Shown here: piece after piece, positions 8,696 through 18,421 of the stretch
Layout of the letters: every line of letters begins with the position of its first letter
How positions within the stretch are numbered: position 1 is the first letter of the stretch
Source of the DNA: Parapedobacter defluvii
GTDB taxonomy: Bacteria; Bacteroidota; Bacteroidia; Sphingobacteriales; Sphingobacteriaceae
Assembly: GCF_014642075.1 (NCBI RefSeq)
Contig: NZ_BMIK01000020.1
Span: 37,855-101,854 of the forward strand
Length of the DNA stretch: 64,000 bases
Reading direction: 5' to 3'
The notes under the pieces: model-generated
What the model was told of the DNA's origin: nothing
Databases searched by the model: none
Seen by the model: the letters and a program-made list of their open reading frames with translations, nothing else
Program-made: the position numbers and the translations under genes

Positions 8696-10312
8696 TTAGA
8701 CTGAGAAAGCAGATTCCAATGTAACGGGCGATGCAGCCAGCACCTCGTCACTCACTTCTTTACCGAATTTTTTAAAATTTTCAATGAAAAGTTTTGCCAG
8801 TTGATTTGCCTGGGCGTAATACGCCTGTGCGTCCGGCCATAGCTGTACGGGATCAAGTACGGCATCGGGTACATCCGGGCAGCTCATCGGATACCGGAGT
8901 CCAAAGATCGGATGGGTACGGAAAGTAGATTCTTTAAGTATCCCCGTCAATGCAGCGTTGATGATGGAGCGGGTATAGCGCAATTTGATGCGGCGGCCGA
9001 TGCCATAAGGCCCCGCAATCCATCCGGTGTTAACCAACCACACATCAATCGCTCCCGCAACCAGTTTTTCCCGCAGCAGGTTTGCATAGTACATCGGGTG
9101 CAGGGGCAAAAAAGCCTCACCGAAACAGGCGGAAAAAACGGCTTTCGGCTCCCGTATCCCCTCTTCGGTCCCCGCCACTTTGGCCGTGTAGCCAGACATG
9201 AAGTGATACATGGCTTGAGCGGTGGAAAGTAATGAAACCGGAGGAATTACACCGAATGCATCGGCGGTAAGAAAGAAAATGTTTTTAGGCGCCCCTCCTC
9301 TGCCCAAGATCACACTATCCGGCACATAGTGAATGGGGTAAGCAGCCCGGGTATTTTCCGTTTTGGAAATATCGTTGTAGTTTACCACCCGCGTGCCCGG
9401 GAAAAAACCGACGTTCTCAATCAGTGCGCCGAAACGGATAGCACGGAAAATCTGGGGTTCTTTGCTTTCGTCAAGCCCCACGCATTTGGCATAGCATCCA
9501 CCCTCCAAATTAAAAATACCTTTGGTATCCCAACCGTGCTCGTCATCTCCAATCAGCATCCGGTCTTTATCCGCTGAAAGTGTGGTTTTACCCGTACCCG
9601 AAAGGCCAAAGAAAAGTGCGGTATGGCCGTTAACATCCGTATTCGCGGAACAATGCATGGATAGTATGCCCTTCTGAAGGGGTAATATGTAATTCAATAC
9701 TGAAAAAATACTCTTCTTAATTTCACCTGTATAGCCCGTTCCCCCCACCAAAATAATTTTCCGCTTAAAATTAATGATGACGAAATTCGCGTGATGCAGT
9801 CCCAATGACTCCGGCTGCAAACAAGCGTAACCAGGTGCCGCCAGAATAGACCATTCCGGGGTTGTCGCTGGATCGGGAGTTTCGGGCCGGATAAACAGAT
9901 TATGTACAAAAATATTTTGGTACGCCGTCTCTGTAACTGTACGGATGCCGATCCGGTGTTCCGTATCAGCTCCTGCGAAACCATCGCGTACAAAAATCTC
10001 CCGGTCATTAAAATACGTGCCTATCTCCTCAAACAAGTATTCAAACGAACTCTCGGCAATCGGTTGGTTAACATTCCCCCACCATACCGAGTCTTCCGTC
10101 ACCTCGTCGCGTACAATGTATCGGTCATACGGGGTCCGTCCTGTAAAACGGCCCGTATCAGCGGCCAGTGCACCCGTTTCCGACAGATTTCCTTCGCCGT
10201 TGACGATGGCGTGTTCAACCAATTCAGCCACGCTGGTTTGATAGTGTACCTTATCTTTATTTTTAATGAAAAGGTAAGTTAGGTCAGGAATCGCCATTTT
10301 TAGAGCATTCAT
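8696..10312 (-). CDS. pckA: Phosphoenolpyruvate carboxykinase (ATP)
   Basis: PckA makes phosphoenolpyruvate from oxaloacetate and ATP, the first committed step of gluconeogenesis. The kinase P-loop GLSGTGKTT is at residues 236-244, followed by the metal-site IGDDEHGWD and then EGGCYAKC. The substrate segment RFTGRTPYDRYIV is near residue 55 and the adenine-site stretch WLVNTGWIAGPYGIG is near residue 420. The 538-residue length is normal for the ATP form. It is monocistronic: a terminator follows, and a 268-base divergent gap to the MBL hydrolase lies upstream. Aconitase lies close by, but on its own transcript. Confidence 0.97.
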   Translation of the reverse strand: MNALKMAIPDLTYLFIKNKDKVHYQTSVAELVEHAIVNGEGNLSETGALAADTGRFTGRTPYDRYIVRDEVTEDSVWWGNVNQPIAESSFEYLFEEIGTYFNDREIFVRDGFAGADTEHRIGIRTVTETAYQNIFVHNLFIRPETPDPATTPEWSILAAPGYACLQPESLGLHHANFVIINFKRKIILVGGTGYTGEIKKSIFSVLNYILPLQKGILSMHCSANTDVNGHTALFFGLSGTGKTTLSADKDRMLIGDDEHGWDTKGIFNLEGGCYAKCVGLDESKEPQIFRAIRFGALIENVGFFPGTRVVNYNDISKTENTRAAYPIHYVPDSVILGRGGAPKNIFFLTADAFGVIPPVSLLSTAQAMYHFMSGYTAKVAGTEEGIREPKAVFSACFGEAFLPLHPMYYANLLREKLVAGAIDVWLVNTGWIAGPYGIGRRIKLRYTRSIINAALTGILKESTFRTHPIFGLRYPMSCPDVPDAVLDPVQLWPDAQAYYAQANQLAKLFIENFKKFGKEVSDEVLAASPVTLESAFSV

Positions 10313-10580
10313 AGCACTTTTTTAAGTATTTTGTTAAACAAGTGCAGCAAATGTATGGATTAAAAAATCCTAAAATAAATCAAAAATTACTGAAAATCAG
10401 TTGATTGTATAAAATACACTAAGTCAACAAACTGTGACCCAGAATCGTTTATCGTTTTAGCGAAAAAACGAAAAAAAAAGAATCAATTTTTTAATGCAAA
10501 CGTTTACTTCACTAACCGTGGATTTTCAAACTTTGTCAGCTTTTATTACCTTTAGCAGTTGCCAATAAACACGTTAACGT

Positions 10581-11429
10581 ATGAACTTATATACAATTGA
10601 TACCGGATTTTTCAAACTTGACGGTGGCGCCATGTTTGGCGTAGTACCCAAATCCATCTGGCAGAAAACCAATCCTGCAGACGAGCGGAATATGTGCACA
10701 TGGGCTACACGCCTGCTGTTGATCGAAGAGGGGAAACGGCTGATACTGGTTGATACGGGAATAGGCAATAAACAGGGCGAAAAGTTTTTCAGCCATTATT
10801 ACCGGCACGGCGACGCAACACTTGATAGTTCACTGGCGGCCCACGGTTTTCACCGCGATGATGTTACAGATGTCTTTCTCACCCATCTTCATTTTGATCA
10901 CGTCGGCGGTGCGATTGTCCGCGAAAACGAGCAGCTTGTACCTGCATTTAAAAATGCCACCTTTTGGAGCAACAAGCAGCACTGGGACTGGGCGTTATTC
11001 CCGAACCACCGTGAAAAACCTTCATTCCTTCAGGAAAACATCATCCCGATTTACGAAAGCGGTCAACTCAGTTTTGTAGAAGCTGAAGATGGCATCAGCT
11101 TTTCAGAGCACATTAAAATCCGATTCACCTATGGACATACGGATGCCATGATGCTGCCTCAAATCAACTACAAAGGCAGAACCTTATTGTATATGGCCGA
11201 TCTTCTCCCTTCTGCAGGGCACATTCCTCTACCTTATGTGATGAGCTATGATGTACGCCCGCTCACGACCATGGAAGAACGGAAGGACTATTGGCAGGAG
11301 GCGGTAGACCATGACTACGCACTATTCCTTGAGCATGATCCGGTAAACGAATGCTGTACGATACAGCTTACGGAAAAGGGTTACCGCCTAAAAGACACCT
11401 TTTCACTCAGCGAATGGCTACAGGCATAA
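10581..11429 (+). CDS. MBL-fold metallo-hydrolase
   Basis: The metal-binding motif LTHLHFDHVGG (about residues 99-109) with later conserved His residues (TYGHTDAMM near residue 178, and LEHDP near 253) shows a two-metal metallo-beta-lactamase fold. The 282-residue size and the N-terminus MNLYTIDTGFFKLDGGAMFG match a Bacteroidota family of unknown substrate that resembles quorum-quenching lactonases and other hydrolases. No signal peptide is present, so it is cytoplasmic. It is transcribed away from pckA and ends at a bidirectional terminator shared with aconitase. The true substrate is unknown. Confidence 0.85.
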   Translation: MNLYTIDTGFFKLDGGAMFGVVPKSIWQKTNPADERNMCTWATRLLLIEEGKRLILVDTGIGNKQGEKFFSHYYRHGDATLDSSLAAHGFHRDDVTDVFLTHLHFDHVGGAIVRENEQLVPAFKNATFWSNKQHWDWALFPNHREKPSFLQENIIPIYESGQLSFVEAEDGISFSEHIKIRFTYGHTDAMMLPQINYKGRTLLYMADLLPSAGHIPLPYVMSYDVRPLTTMEERKDYWQEAVDHDYALFLEHDPVNECCTIQLTEKGYRLKDTFSLSEWLQA

Positions 11430-11430
11430 A

Positions 11431-11462
11431 AAAGCCACCGCGGAATACCGCGGCGGCTTTCG
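11431..11462. terminator. Bidirectional terminator between MBL hydrolase and aconitase
   Basis: GCCACCGCGG (11434-11443) pairs with CCGCGGCGGC (11448-11457), one G-U wobble, loop AATA. A-runs on the left and T-runs on the right give it a U-tract in both directions, so it can end both convergent genes. Confidence 0.88.
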
Positions 11463-11484
11463 TTTAGTTTAGTTAGTATGCCGG

Positions 11485-13755
11485 TTATGCCGAAGCTTGC
11501 CCCTGACGGATGATGTTCAAGGCCCCGCCTGCCCTAAACCAACCGATCTGCTGGTCATTATAACTGTGATTGGCTTCGATCCGCTCTTCCGAACCATCCG
11601 CGTGGTGAAGCACCAGTGTAAGCGGTTTTCCGGGTGCAAATTCCGTCAATCCGATGATATCAATGGTATCATCTTCCTCAATTTTATCGTAGTCTTCCTT
11701 GTTTACAAAGGTGAGCGCCAACATTCCCTGCTTCTTCAGGTTGGTTTCATGGATACGGGCAAATGACTTTACCAATACTGCACGTACCCCCAAATGACGG
11801 GGTTCCATGGCTGCATGTTCCCGTGATGAACCTTCACCATAATTTTCATCCCCCACTACAATGGATCCGATCCCAGCCGCTTTGTAGTCACGCTGCGTAG
11901 CCGGCACCGGACCGTATTCGTTCGTCAGTTGGTTTTTCACCGAATCTGTTTTGTCATTAAAGAAATTGACGGCTCCGATCAGCAGATTGTTGGAAATATT
12001 ATCCAAGTGCCCGCGATATTTAAGCCAGGGCCCCGCCATCGAGATATGGTCTGTTGTACACTTGCCCTTTGCTTTGATGAGCAATTTCAATCCGTTGATA
12101 TCGGTACCTTCCCATGCAGGAAACGGGTCAAGCAGCTGTAGACGATCAGAGGTAGGTGAAACAGCCACCACTACGTTGCTGCCATCTTCCGCCGGCGCCT
12201 GGTAGCCTGGATCTTCCACATCAAACCCTTTTTGGGGAAGTTCATCTCCAGCGGGAGGATCCAGTTTTACAGACTCACCTTTACTATTCACCAAAGTATC
12301 CGTAATCGGATTAAACGACAAGTCTCCGGAAATTGCTATCGCGGCAACCAGTTCGGGCGATGCCACAAACGCATAGGTGTTGGGGTTGCCGTCGGCCCGT
12401 TTCGCAAAGTTCCGGTTAAACGAATGGACGATGGTATTCTTCTCAGCTCTTTCAGCACCTACACGGGCCCACATACCGATACAGGGGCCGCAGGCATTCG
12501 TGAAAATCGTAGCGTCCAAATCCGTAAACGTATCCAACAAACCATCCCGTTCTGCCGTATAGCGCACCTGTTCAGAGCCGGGATTGATGCCAAACTCAGC
12601 CTTTGTTACCAAACCTTTCTCCACAGCCTGTCTGGCCACGGACGCCGCACGTGATAGATCTTCGTACGAAGAATTGGTGCAGGATCCGATCAACCCCCAT
12701 TCGACTTTCAGTGGCCATCCATTCTTTTCTGCCTCTTCTTTCATCTTGGAAACCGGAGTTGCCAAATCGGGTGTAAATGGCCCGTTCAGATGCGGTTCCA
12801 ATTCAGAAAGATTTATTTCAATCACCTGATCAAAGTATTGTTCCGGATTTGCATATACTTCAGGGTCGGCTGTCAGGTGCTCTTTGATTGCATTAGCCGC
12901 ATCCGCCACGTCAGCGCGATTGGTTGCCCGTAGGTAACGTTCCATCGACTCATCGTAACCAAATGTCGAGGTCGTTGCTCCGATTTCAGCCCCCATGTTG
13001 CAGATCGTACCTTTTCCGGTACAGGACATGGCTTTGGCACCTTCACCAAAATATTCAACAATGCAACCGGTTCCCCCTTTTACCGTAAGGATACCCGCTA
13101 CTTTCAGGATAACATCCTTCGGGGCTGTCCAACCGTTGAGTTTGCCGGTTAACTTAATTCCGATCAATTTCGGGAATTTTAGCTCCCAGGGTAGCCCTGC
13201 CATGACATCACAGGCATCTGCACCGCCCACCCCAATGGCCAGCATTCCAAGCCCGCCGGCATTCACGGTATGCGAATCGGTCCCGATCATCATCCCGCCC
13301 GGGAATGCATAATTTTCCAATACAACCTGGTGGATAATGCCCGCTCCGGGCTTCCAAAAGCCAATTCCGTATTTATTGGATACAGAAGCCAAAAAATCAA
13401 AAACTTCCCGGCTCTCCGTGGTCGCCACCGCCAAGTCCTTTTCCGCACCTTCCTTCGCCCGGATCAAGTGATCGCAGTGCACGGTAGACGGAACCGCTAC
13501 GCGCGCTCTTCCGGCCTGCATAAATTGCAGCAGCGCCATCTGCGCCGTCGCATCCTGCATGGCCACACGGTCAGGTGCAAAATCAACATAGGAAACACCA
13601 CGTTCATAACCTTGCGTTGCATTTCCGTCCCACAGGTGGGTGTATAAAATCTTTTCGGTCAGTGTCAAAGGCCTATCCGCCACTTTGCGGGCCGCTGCGA
13701 TGCGTTCCGCATATTGGGCGTAGACCTTTTTAATCATGTCGATATCAAATGCCAT
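11485..13755 (-). CDS. acnA: Aconitate hydratase (mitochondrial-type aconitase)
   Basis: This 756-residue TCA-cycle enzyme converts citrate to isocitrate using a [4Fe-4S] cluster. The cluster ligands are C359 in [11 protein letters not shown] and C422 and C425 in [10 protein letters not shown]. The C-terminal swivel domain has the substrate-binding stretch [18 protein letters not shown]. Length and motifs match the mitochondrial-like aconitase found in Bacteroidota rather than the AcnB type; the symbol acnA is by function, since family names vary. It stands alone: a bidirectional terminator follows, and the upstream neighbour rpe is 160 bases away on the same strand. Confidence 0.95.
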   Translation of the reverse strand: MAFDIDMIKKVYAQYAERIAAARKVADRPLTLTEKILYTHLWDGNATQGYERGVSYVDFAPDRVAMQDATAQMALLQFMQAGRARVAVPSTVHCDHLIRAKEGAEKDLAVATTESREVFDFLASVSNKYGIGFWKPGAGIIHQVVLENYAFPGGMMIGTDSHTVNAGGLGMLAIGVGGADACDVMAGLPWELKFPKLIGIKLTGKLNGWTAPKDVILKVAGILTVKGGTGCIVEYFGEGAKAMSCTGKGTICNMGAEIGATTSTFGYDESMERYLRATNRADVADAANAIKEHLTADPEVYANPEQYFDQVIEINLSELEPHLNGPFTPDLATPVSKMKEEAEKNGWPLKVEWGLIGSCTNSSYEDLSRAASVARQAVEKGLVTKAEFGINPGSEQVRYTAERDGLLDTFTDLDATIFTNACGPCIGMWARVGAERAEKNTIVHSFNRNFAKRADGNPNTYAFVASPELVAAIAISGDLSFNPITDTLVNSKGESVKLDPPAGDELPQKGFDVEDPGYQAPAEDGSNVVVAVSPTSDRLQLLDPFPAWEGTDINGLKLLIKAKGKCTTDHISMAGPWLKYRGHLDNISNNLLIGAVNFFNDKTDSVKNQLTNEYGPVPATQRDYKAAGIGSIVVGDENYGEGSSREHAAMEPRHLGVRAVLVKSFARIHETNLKKQGMLALTFVNKEDYDKIEEDDTIDIIGLTEFAPGKPLTLVLHHADGSEERIEANHSYNDQQIGWFRAGGALNIIRQGQASA

Positions 13756-13915
13756 TTATCAAAAGAATGTTATCGTGTAAGAAGAAACGACAGGTGACAA
13801 GATGTCGCTGCTTTTTCAAAACTTCGCGAAGTTACAAAAAAAACAAGTGATAACGAGGAATGGTAACCCGTCCGTTCAATTTGGAAATATTCTAAACAAT
13901 CAATGCGATCGGTAA

Positions 13916-14596
13916 TCAGACCGAAATCAAATCAGGGGTGATCCGTTTCAATTCTGCAATGGCATGAATGGGATTTTTTGCAGAAAAGATTGAATTTCCC
14001 GCCACCAATATATCCGCTCCCGCTTTCAGCAATGCTAACGCATTACGGCTGCTTATGCCACCATCCACCTCAATAAGCACCTGTTCGTTTCTGTCTGCTG
14101 CGAGTGCCTTAAGCTCCCGTATTTTCCGGTAGGTACTTTCGATAAAATTCTGACCGCCAAATCCAGGATTGACAGACATGATCAGCACCAGATCGACATC
14201 TTCAATAATTTCGTACAAGTGTGAAACGGGTGTGCTCGGGTTAATAGCCACCCCCGCGGTACATCCCAATTCCTTGATGGCATGCACCGTGCGGTTGAGA
14301 TGGGTACATGCTTCCAAATGGACCGTAATGTTATCCGCTCCGGCTTCCCTGAATTGCTTGATATACTTATCGGGTTCTACGATCATCAGGTGTACATCCA
14401 GCGGTTTCCGCGCATAATGCGCTATGGACGCCATAACCGGAAATCCAAAAGAAATATTGGGCACGAAAACCCCATCCATGATATCGACATGAAACCAATC
14501 CGCCTCGCTCTGGTTAACCATGACAATATCGTCATGCAAATGAGCAAAATCTGCGGAAAGAACAGAAGGAGCAACGAGGTGTCTGCGCTTGGACAT
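13916..14596 (-). CDS. rpe: Ribulose-phosphate 3-epimerase
   Basis: Rpe interconverts ribulose 5-phosphate and xylulose 5-phosphate in the pentose phosphate pathway. The TIM-barrel motifs are complete: PSVLSADFAHL near the start, WFHVDIMDGVFVPNISFG with the metal-binding His and catalytic Asp near residue 37, DVHLMI near 68, MSVNPGFGGQNF near 140 and the second catalytic Asp in VDGGIS near 178. At 226 residues it is the usual size. It begins 63 bases after the small unknown gene on the same strand. Confidence 0.96.
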   Translation of the reverse strand: MSKRRHLVAPSVLSADFAHLHDDIVMVNQSEADWFHVDIMDGVFVPNISFGFPVMASIAHYARKPLDVHLMIVEPDKYIKQFREAGADNITVHLEACTHLNRTVHAIKELGCTAGVAINPSTPVSHLYEIIEDVDLVLIMSVNPGFGGQNFIESTYRKIRELKALAADRNEQVLIEVDGGISSRNALALLKAGADILVAGNSIFSAKNPIHAIAELKRITPDLISV

Positions 14597-14659
14597 GGTT
14601 CTTTTTCGGCAAAGATAATGAATTACTATCGATTCTTTGCCAAACAGACCATACCGGTC

Positions 14660-14872
14660 TTATTTATCGGCAAGAAAATCGAAACGGTCGCCCAATTCAG
14701 GCGAATGGTTATCGGCCGGATCTAGTTCGCCTAGGTATCCAATATCGTGGTGCAAGTTGCCACTCAGCAACCTATTCAACCATTTCCGCACAAGCGGATA
14801 TTCGAATTCTGACTTATCCAGTGTGATTAAATAAGCATGGTCCGTAATTTCGATGCTTGATTTTGTTGTCAT
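14660..14872 (-). CDS. Small uncharacterised protein
   Basis: I do not recognise this protein of about 70 residues. The ATG at 14872 gives MTTKSSIEITDHAYLITLDK; an earlier in-frame start at 14926 would run into the divergent PgpH upstream region and is less likely. It has no signal peptide, no Cys and no membrane segment, and is mixed in charge. The end (GELDPADNHSPELGDRFDFL) looks exposed. It precedes rpe on the same strand and diverges from the PgpH gene. It could be a short conserved protein of Sphingobacteriaceae, but no function is visible. Confidence 0.5.
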   Translation of the reverse strand: MTTKSSIEITDHAYLITLDKSEFEYPLVRKWLNRLLSGNLHHDIGYLGELDPADNHSPELGDRFDFLADK

Positions 14873-15033
14873 GTTCTCATGTAATTTAACCGCCGGAAAA
14901 TTACGTGTCAAATAAGAATCCCACATTAACGTTGGTTTACCATACTGTTAAAACAGCCTGGCTGCGGAAATCCCCGCTGCACATAAAAAACACCTTCCGC
15001 TCTTTACGCACGAACCGTTTCGGCATTTTTTTT

Positions 15034-15041
15034 TACTTTTG
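15034..15041 (+). promoter_or_regulatory. Candidate Bacteroidota -7 promoter element for the PgpH gene
   Basis: TACTTTTG matches the Bacteroidota -7 consensus TAnnTTTG. It sits 17 bases before the GTG at 15058, so transcription would start just upstream of that codon, which supports it over the earlier in-frame GTG at 14905. No clear -33 TTTG is seen at the usual spacing, so this is tentative. Confidence 0.4.
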
Positions 15042-15057
15042 GGATAAAATAGCGGAT

Positions 15058-17199
15058 GTGGCAAGATTAAAGATCAAATATAAAGCAACTGACACGGGAG
15101 GAAGGTATTCACTCATTCCCAAGTATGGGATGATATTAGCCAGCATCATACTGATTACTGTATTTCTGCCCAAACAGCCCCGTTTCCGGTACGAGTTTGA
15201 GAAGGGCAAAGTCTGGATGCATGAGGATCTGATATCACCTTACAATTTTGCCGTACTGAAAACCCAGGCTGAACTTGAAAAAGACCGGGAAAATGTACTG
15301 AAATCCGTATACCCTATTTATGATAACAACACGCAGATCGGTGAGCAGCAACTCGCCCAGTTTGAAACAGACCTTCCTGAAAAATGGCAGACCGGCGGAC
15401 TGGATACGTTGGGAGAAAACCTGAGTACGTATGAACAGGTAGGTAAACAACTGCTCACCAGCGTCTATAAAAAAGGCGTTATTGCACTGAACAACAAATT
15501 CCAAGGCGAACACACCCATTACAATTTCACCTTGCTAACCGACAATGTAGCGAAACAACTGAACACGGCAACCGTGTTCACACGGGAAGCTGCCCTTGAA
15601 TATATTAAGAAAACCATCGACAATCGGTCGGCCATTAAACAAAAAGATTGGTTCACTGAGCTATTGGGAGATTACATCCGCGTAAATTACCTGTTCAACG
15701 AATCGTTGACGGCACGGTTGGAGGAAGATGCCCTGGCCACCATTTCCACCACCCGGGGCATGGTGCAACGGGGCGAACTCATTGTGGCAAATGGTACCAC
15801 AATCAATAATGAAACGTACCAAAAAATCGAATCGTTACGCAAAGCTTATGAAGAGGAAGCGCGGATTGGTGGAAACCGTATGCTGGTTATGCTCGGCCAG
15901 TTTTTCATTGTTGCACTAGTCGTCACTCTTCTTTTTGTATTTATTTTCCTGTTCCGCAAGGACATCTATTACAACAACCGGCTGATTTTCCTCATCCTAA
16001 TTGTCATTACCGGCATGTTAGCGGTATTATCGTGGGCCATCAAAATCAATCTTCCCAGCCTATATTACATTCCCTATTGCATTGTTCCGGTCATCATACG
16101 GATTCTTTTCGACACACGGTTGGCACTTAACATCCACTTATTGATGGTTTTGTTGGCTGCTTTTTTTGTACCCAACAGTTTCGAATTTATATTCCTGCAG
16201 TTTTCTACCGGTATGGTGGCAATTTATAGTATCAAAACATTGGTAAAGCGGGAGCAGTTCTTGATCTCTTCGGCCATTATTTTAGGCACTTATCTGATTG
16301 CCTTCATTGGCATGGGATTGATGCGTGATGGGTCTTTCAATAACCTGTACTGGTCCGATATTGCACCGTTCGTATTCAGCGTGCTCCTTACCCTTTTGGC
16401 TTATCCGCTTATCTATGCGTTTGAACGGTTGTTTGGCATTATCTCAGACGTAACCCTGATGGAACTGACCAACAGCAATTCCAAGTTGCTGCGTGAGCTG
16501 TCTTACAAAGCACCGGGTACCTTCCAGCACTCCATGCAGGTAGCTAACCTTGCAGAGGCGGCCATTTATCAAATCGGTGGCAATACCTTGCTGGTTCGGG
16601 CAGGTGCCTTGTATCACGACATTGGCAAAATGGCAAACCCGCAATATTTTATTGAAAACCAAACAAAAGGATATAACCCACATGATGGCCTTTCTTTTGA
16701 GCAAAGTGCTCAGATTATCATCTCACACGTAGCAAAAGGCATAGAATTGGCCAAAAAAAACCAGTTGCCGGATGTAATCATCGACTTTATACGCACACAT
16801 CATGGCACCACCCGTGTGGACTATTTTTACCAATCCTACATTAAATCGTTTCCTGAAAAGTTTGTGGACGAAGATATATTCCATTACCCCGGCCCAATTC
16901 CCTTCTCGCGGGAAACTGCCGTGCTGATGATGGCCGACTCGGTAGAAGCGGCTTCGCGTAGCTTGAAAGAGCCCACTGCGCAAGGCCTTAATGATCTGGT
17001 AGACAAAATCATCGAATCCAAATTAAGCCAAAAGCAACTTATCAACAGCAACATTACCCTGAAAGACATTACGCAGGTCAGTGAGATTTTCAAAGACATG
17101 CTGAAAAGCATTTACCACGTGCGCATTGACTACGATGCCAACAAAAAGGTTGCGGTAAGTCAAAAATCTGATACGGAGCCTACCCAGCATGCAGGTTAG
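15058..17199 (+). CDS. pgpH: 7TM-HD domain membrane protein, PgpH-type phosphodiesterase
   Basis: The protein has an N-terminal membrane anchor (GMILASIILITVFLP), an extracytoplasmic 7TMR-HDED-like domain of about 250 residues, several membrane helices and a C-terminal cytoplasmic HD domain. The HD metal site LYHDIGKMANP is near residues 518-528, with ISHVAKG and HHGTTRVDYFY following. PgpH-type proteins of other bacteria hydrolyse cyclic di-AMP; that activity here is an inference. The frame is open upstream to a GTG at 14905, but the first 51 codons are not membrane-protein-like and the segment contains a promoter-like box, so the GTG at 15058 is chosen (713 residues). A tRNA gene follows closely. 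Confidence 0.85.
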   Translation: MARLKIKYKATDTGGRYSLIPKYGMILASIILITVFLPKQPRFRYEFEKGKVWMHEDLISPYNFAVLKTQAELEKDRENVLKSVYPIYDNNTQIGEQQLAQFETDLPEKWQTGGLDTLGENLSTYEQVGKQLLTSVYKKGVIALNNKFQGEHTHYNFTLLTDNVAKQLNTATVFTREAALEYIKKTIDNRSAIKQKDWFTELLGDYIRVNYLFNESLTARLEEDALATISTTRGMVQRGELIVANGTTINNETYQKIESLRKAYEEEARIGGNRMLVMLGQFFIVALVVTLLFVFIFLFRKDIYYNNRLIFLILIVITGMLAVLSWAIKINLPSLYYIPYCIVPVIIRILFDTRLALNIHLLMVLLAAFFVPNSFEFIFLQFSTGMVAIYSIKTLVKREQFLISSAIILGTYLIAFIGMGLMRDGSFNNLYWSDIAPFVFSVLLTLLAYPLIYAFERLFGIISDVTLMELTNSNSKLLRELSYKAPGTFQHSMQVANLAEAAIYQIGGNTLLVRAGALYHDIGKMANPQYFIENQTKGYNPHDGLSFEQSAQIIISHVAKGIELAKKNQLPDVIIDFIRTHHGTTRVDYFYQSYIKSFPEKFVDEDIFHYPGPIPFSRETAVLMMADSVEAASRSLKEPTAQGLNDLVDKIIESKLSQKQLINSNITLKDITQVSEIFKDMLKSIYHVRIDYDANKKVAVSQKSDTEPTQHAG

Positions 17200-17280
17200 T
17201 AACTCAAGAGAAAAATTGCTTTTTTTGCGATTCAAGTTTTTCAAATTCGTTTTTTTGTAGTACGTTTGCAGGCGCAAAAC

Positions 17281-17367
17281 GGTGAGGTGCCTGAGAGGCC
17301 GAAAGGAACAGTTTGCTAAACTGTCGTACTGGAAACGGTACCGAGGGTTCGAATCCCTCCCTCACCG
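17281..17367 (+). tRNA. tRNA-Ser (anticodon GCU)
   Basis: GGTGAGG (17281-17287) pairs with CCTCACC (17360-17366), and base 17367 is the discriminator G. The anticodon arm reads CAGTTTGCTAAACTG with anticodon GCT, there is a long variable arm as in class II tRNAs, and the T-arm contains GGTTCGAATCC. At 87 bases this is tRNA-Ser for AGC/AGU codons. CCA is not encoded. It starts about 80 bases after the PgpH stop. Confidence 0.96.
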
Positions 17368-17380
17368 CCGCCCAAAATGA

Positions 17381-17403
17381 AGCCCGGCTATACCGGGTTT
17401 TTC
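17381..17403 (+). terminator. Intrinsic terminator after tRNA-Ser
   Basis: AGCCCGG-CTATA-CCGGG followed by five T residues lies 14 bases after the tRNA. The 200 bases from here to the cupin gene show no convincing gene. Confidence 0.85.
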
Positions 17404-17617
17404 TGTTTAACAGACAAGCCAAGCAAGCTTGAGCGAAGTCCGTTAAGCAGGAAAACCGTGAGCAGAGCGAATGGCTTGCGATTGCGTTGAAGTCCCTCGT
17501 CAAAGATGGCTGTGACGCAAACCCAACCTGCCTTACGTTTGTTACACTAATGGATGCGCGGCCGCCAACACATAGAGCCTGGAGCGTGAAAACACCCACA
17601 TACCCAATAAAAACAAC

Positions 17618-18028
17618 ATGAATATGGAAGAGAAAATGAATGAATCGACCCCACAACGCCCGGAGGGCGAGCGGACTGTAAATGCGCCTCTGGTAACCAT
17701 CGATCTGCCCCGGTTTATGGAGCAGATCAAAAAGGAACCCGCCTGGCTAAACGGCCCGCGGAATGCAATTACGGTATTTAAGTCGGAGCACCTGCGGCTT
17801 GTACTGATCGCGCTACACAGTGGCGCAGAACTACCAACGCATACGGCAGACGGTACGATCAGCGTACAGGTGTTGGAAGGCACCATCCGCTTCGGAACGG
17901 CCATGGAATCCGTGCAGCTTGGAAAGGGTCAAATGGTCACACTGCACGAAAAGATTCCGCACAGTGTGTTAGCACTGGAGGAAAGCCTGTTCCTTCTGAC
18001 GCTTACCCCCACCCCCAAAGCACAATAA
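17618..18028 (+). CDS. Cupin-domain protein
   Basis: The 136-residue protein is a single small cupin barrel. Motif 1 is degenerate (GAELPTHTADGTISVQVLEG, around residues 68-87), with one His and Glu where a metal-binding cupin has HxHxxxxE, and motif 2 is reduced to HEKIPHSVLALE. This suggests a metal site that is partial or absent. The N-terminal 20 residues are hydrophilic and disordered; starts at 17618 (MNMEEKMNES) or 17624 are equally likely. It is followed by a convergent response regulator gene. Small cupins like this are often enzymes or sensors of sugars or oxidised compounds; nothing fixes the role here. Confidence 0.8.
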   Translation: MNMEEKMNESTPQRPEGERTVNAPLVTIDLPRFMEQIKKEPAWLNGPRNAITVFKSEHLRLVLIALHSGAELPTHTADGTISVQVLEGTIRFGTAMESVQLGKGQMVTLHEKIPHSVLALEESLFLLTLTPTPKAQ

Positions 18029-18067
18029 AGCACGGGGCCATCAGCCAATAGCTTAATTGAATGGAAT

Positions 18068-18418
18068 CTATGCGCTCACATCCATTACTGTCTTTAGCAG
18101 AACATGGATGGAAAACGGCTTTTCCAAAACGACTGTTGCACCGATTGGTGCCGCAAGGGCTTTGATATCCGGATCGGCAGAAACGATAATGACGGGGATA
18201 TTCCTCGTCTGCGGATCTGCTTTCAGGATACGACATAAATCCAGCCCGCTGATGCCTGGCAGCTGTTTGTCTAGCACGTACACATGGGGATATGTACGTT
18301 CACCCAGCAGTTTTTCCGCGCTTTCAAAAATGCGGACAGCAAATTCCGGACCCCTGAATACGAGCCCAGCAATGTCCTGCAGGCTTTCATCGTCTTCAAC
18401 AAAAAAAACAGTCGTCAT
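18068..18418 (-). CDS. Single-domain response regulator (CheY-like)
   Basis: A lone receiver domain of 116 residues: acid pocket VEDDES near residue 7, phospho-acceptor Asp in YVLDKQLPG near residue 50, Thr/Ser switch in IIVSAD and Lys in LEKPFS near residue 97. There is no output domain, so it acts through protein contacts, probably as a phosphorelay or feedback partner. Its start is 3 bases after the stop of the multi-PAS histidine kinase on the same strand, so the two form an operon and the kinase is the obvious phosphodonor. Confidence 0.9.
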   Translation of the reverse strand: MTTVFFVEDDESLQDIAGLVFRGPEFAVRIFESAEKLLGERTYPHVYVLDKQLPGISGLDLCRILKADPQTRNIPVIIVSADPDIKALAAPIGATVVLEKPFSIHVLLKTVMDVSA

Positions 18419-18421
18419 AAA

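Noticed and set aside
8545..8751. Longer start of the APH-fold kinase
   Set aside because: It would be translated through the pckA terminator and lacks family similarity before MMRNFN.
14905..15057. Upstream extension of the PgpH gene to the GTG at 14905
   Set aside because: The 51 residues are not like PgpH N-termini, and the segment contains a promoter-like TAnnTTTG.
17204..17656. Minus-strand frame of 150 codons over tRNA-Ser and its terminator
   Set aside because: It covers an intact tRNA gene and the sequence after it is compositionally random; no homology pattern.
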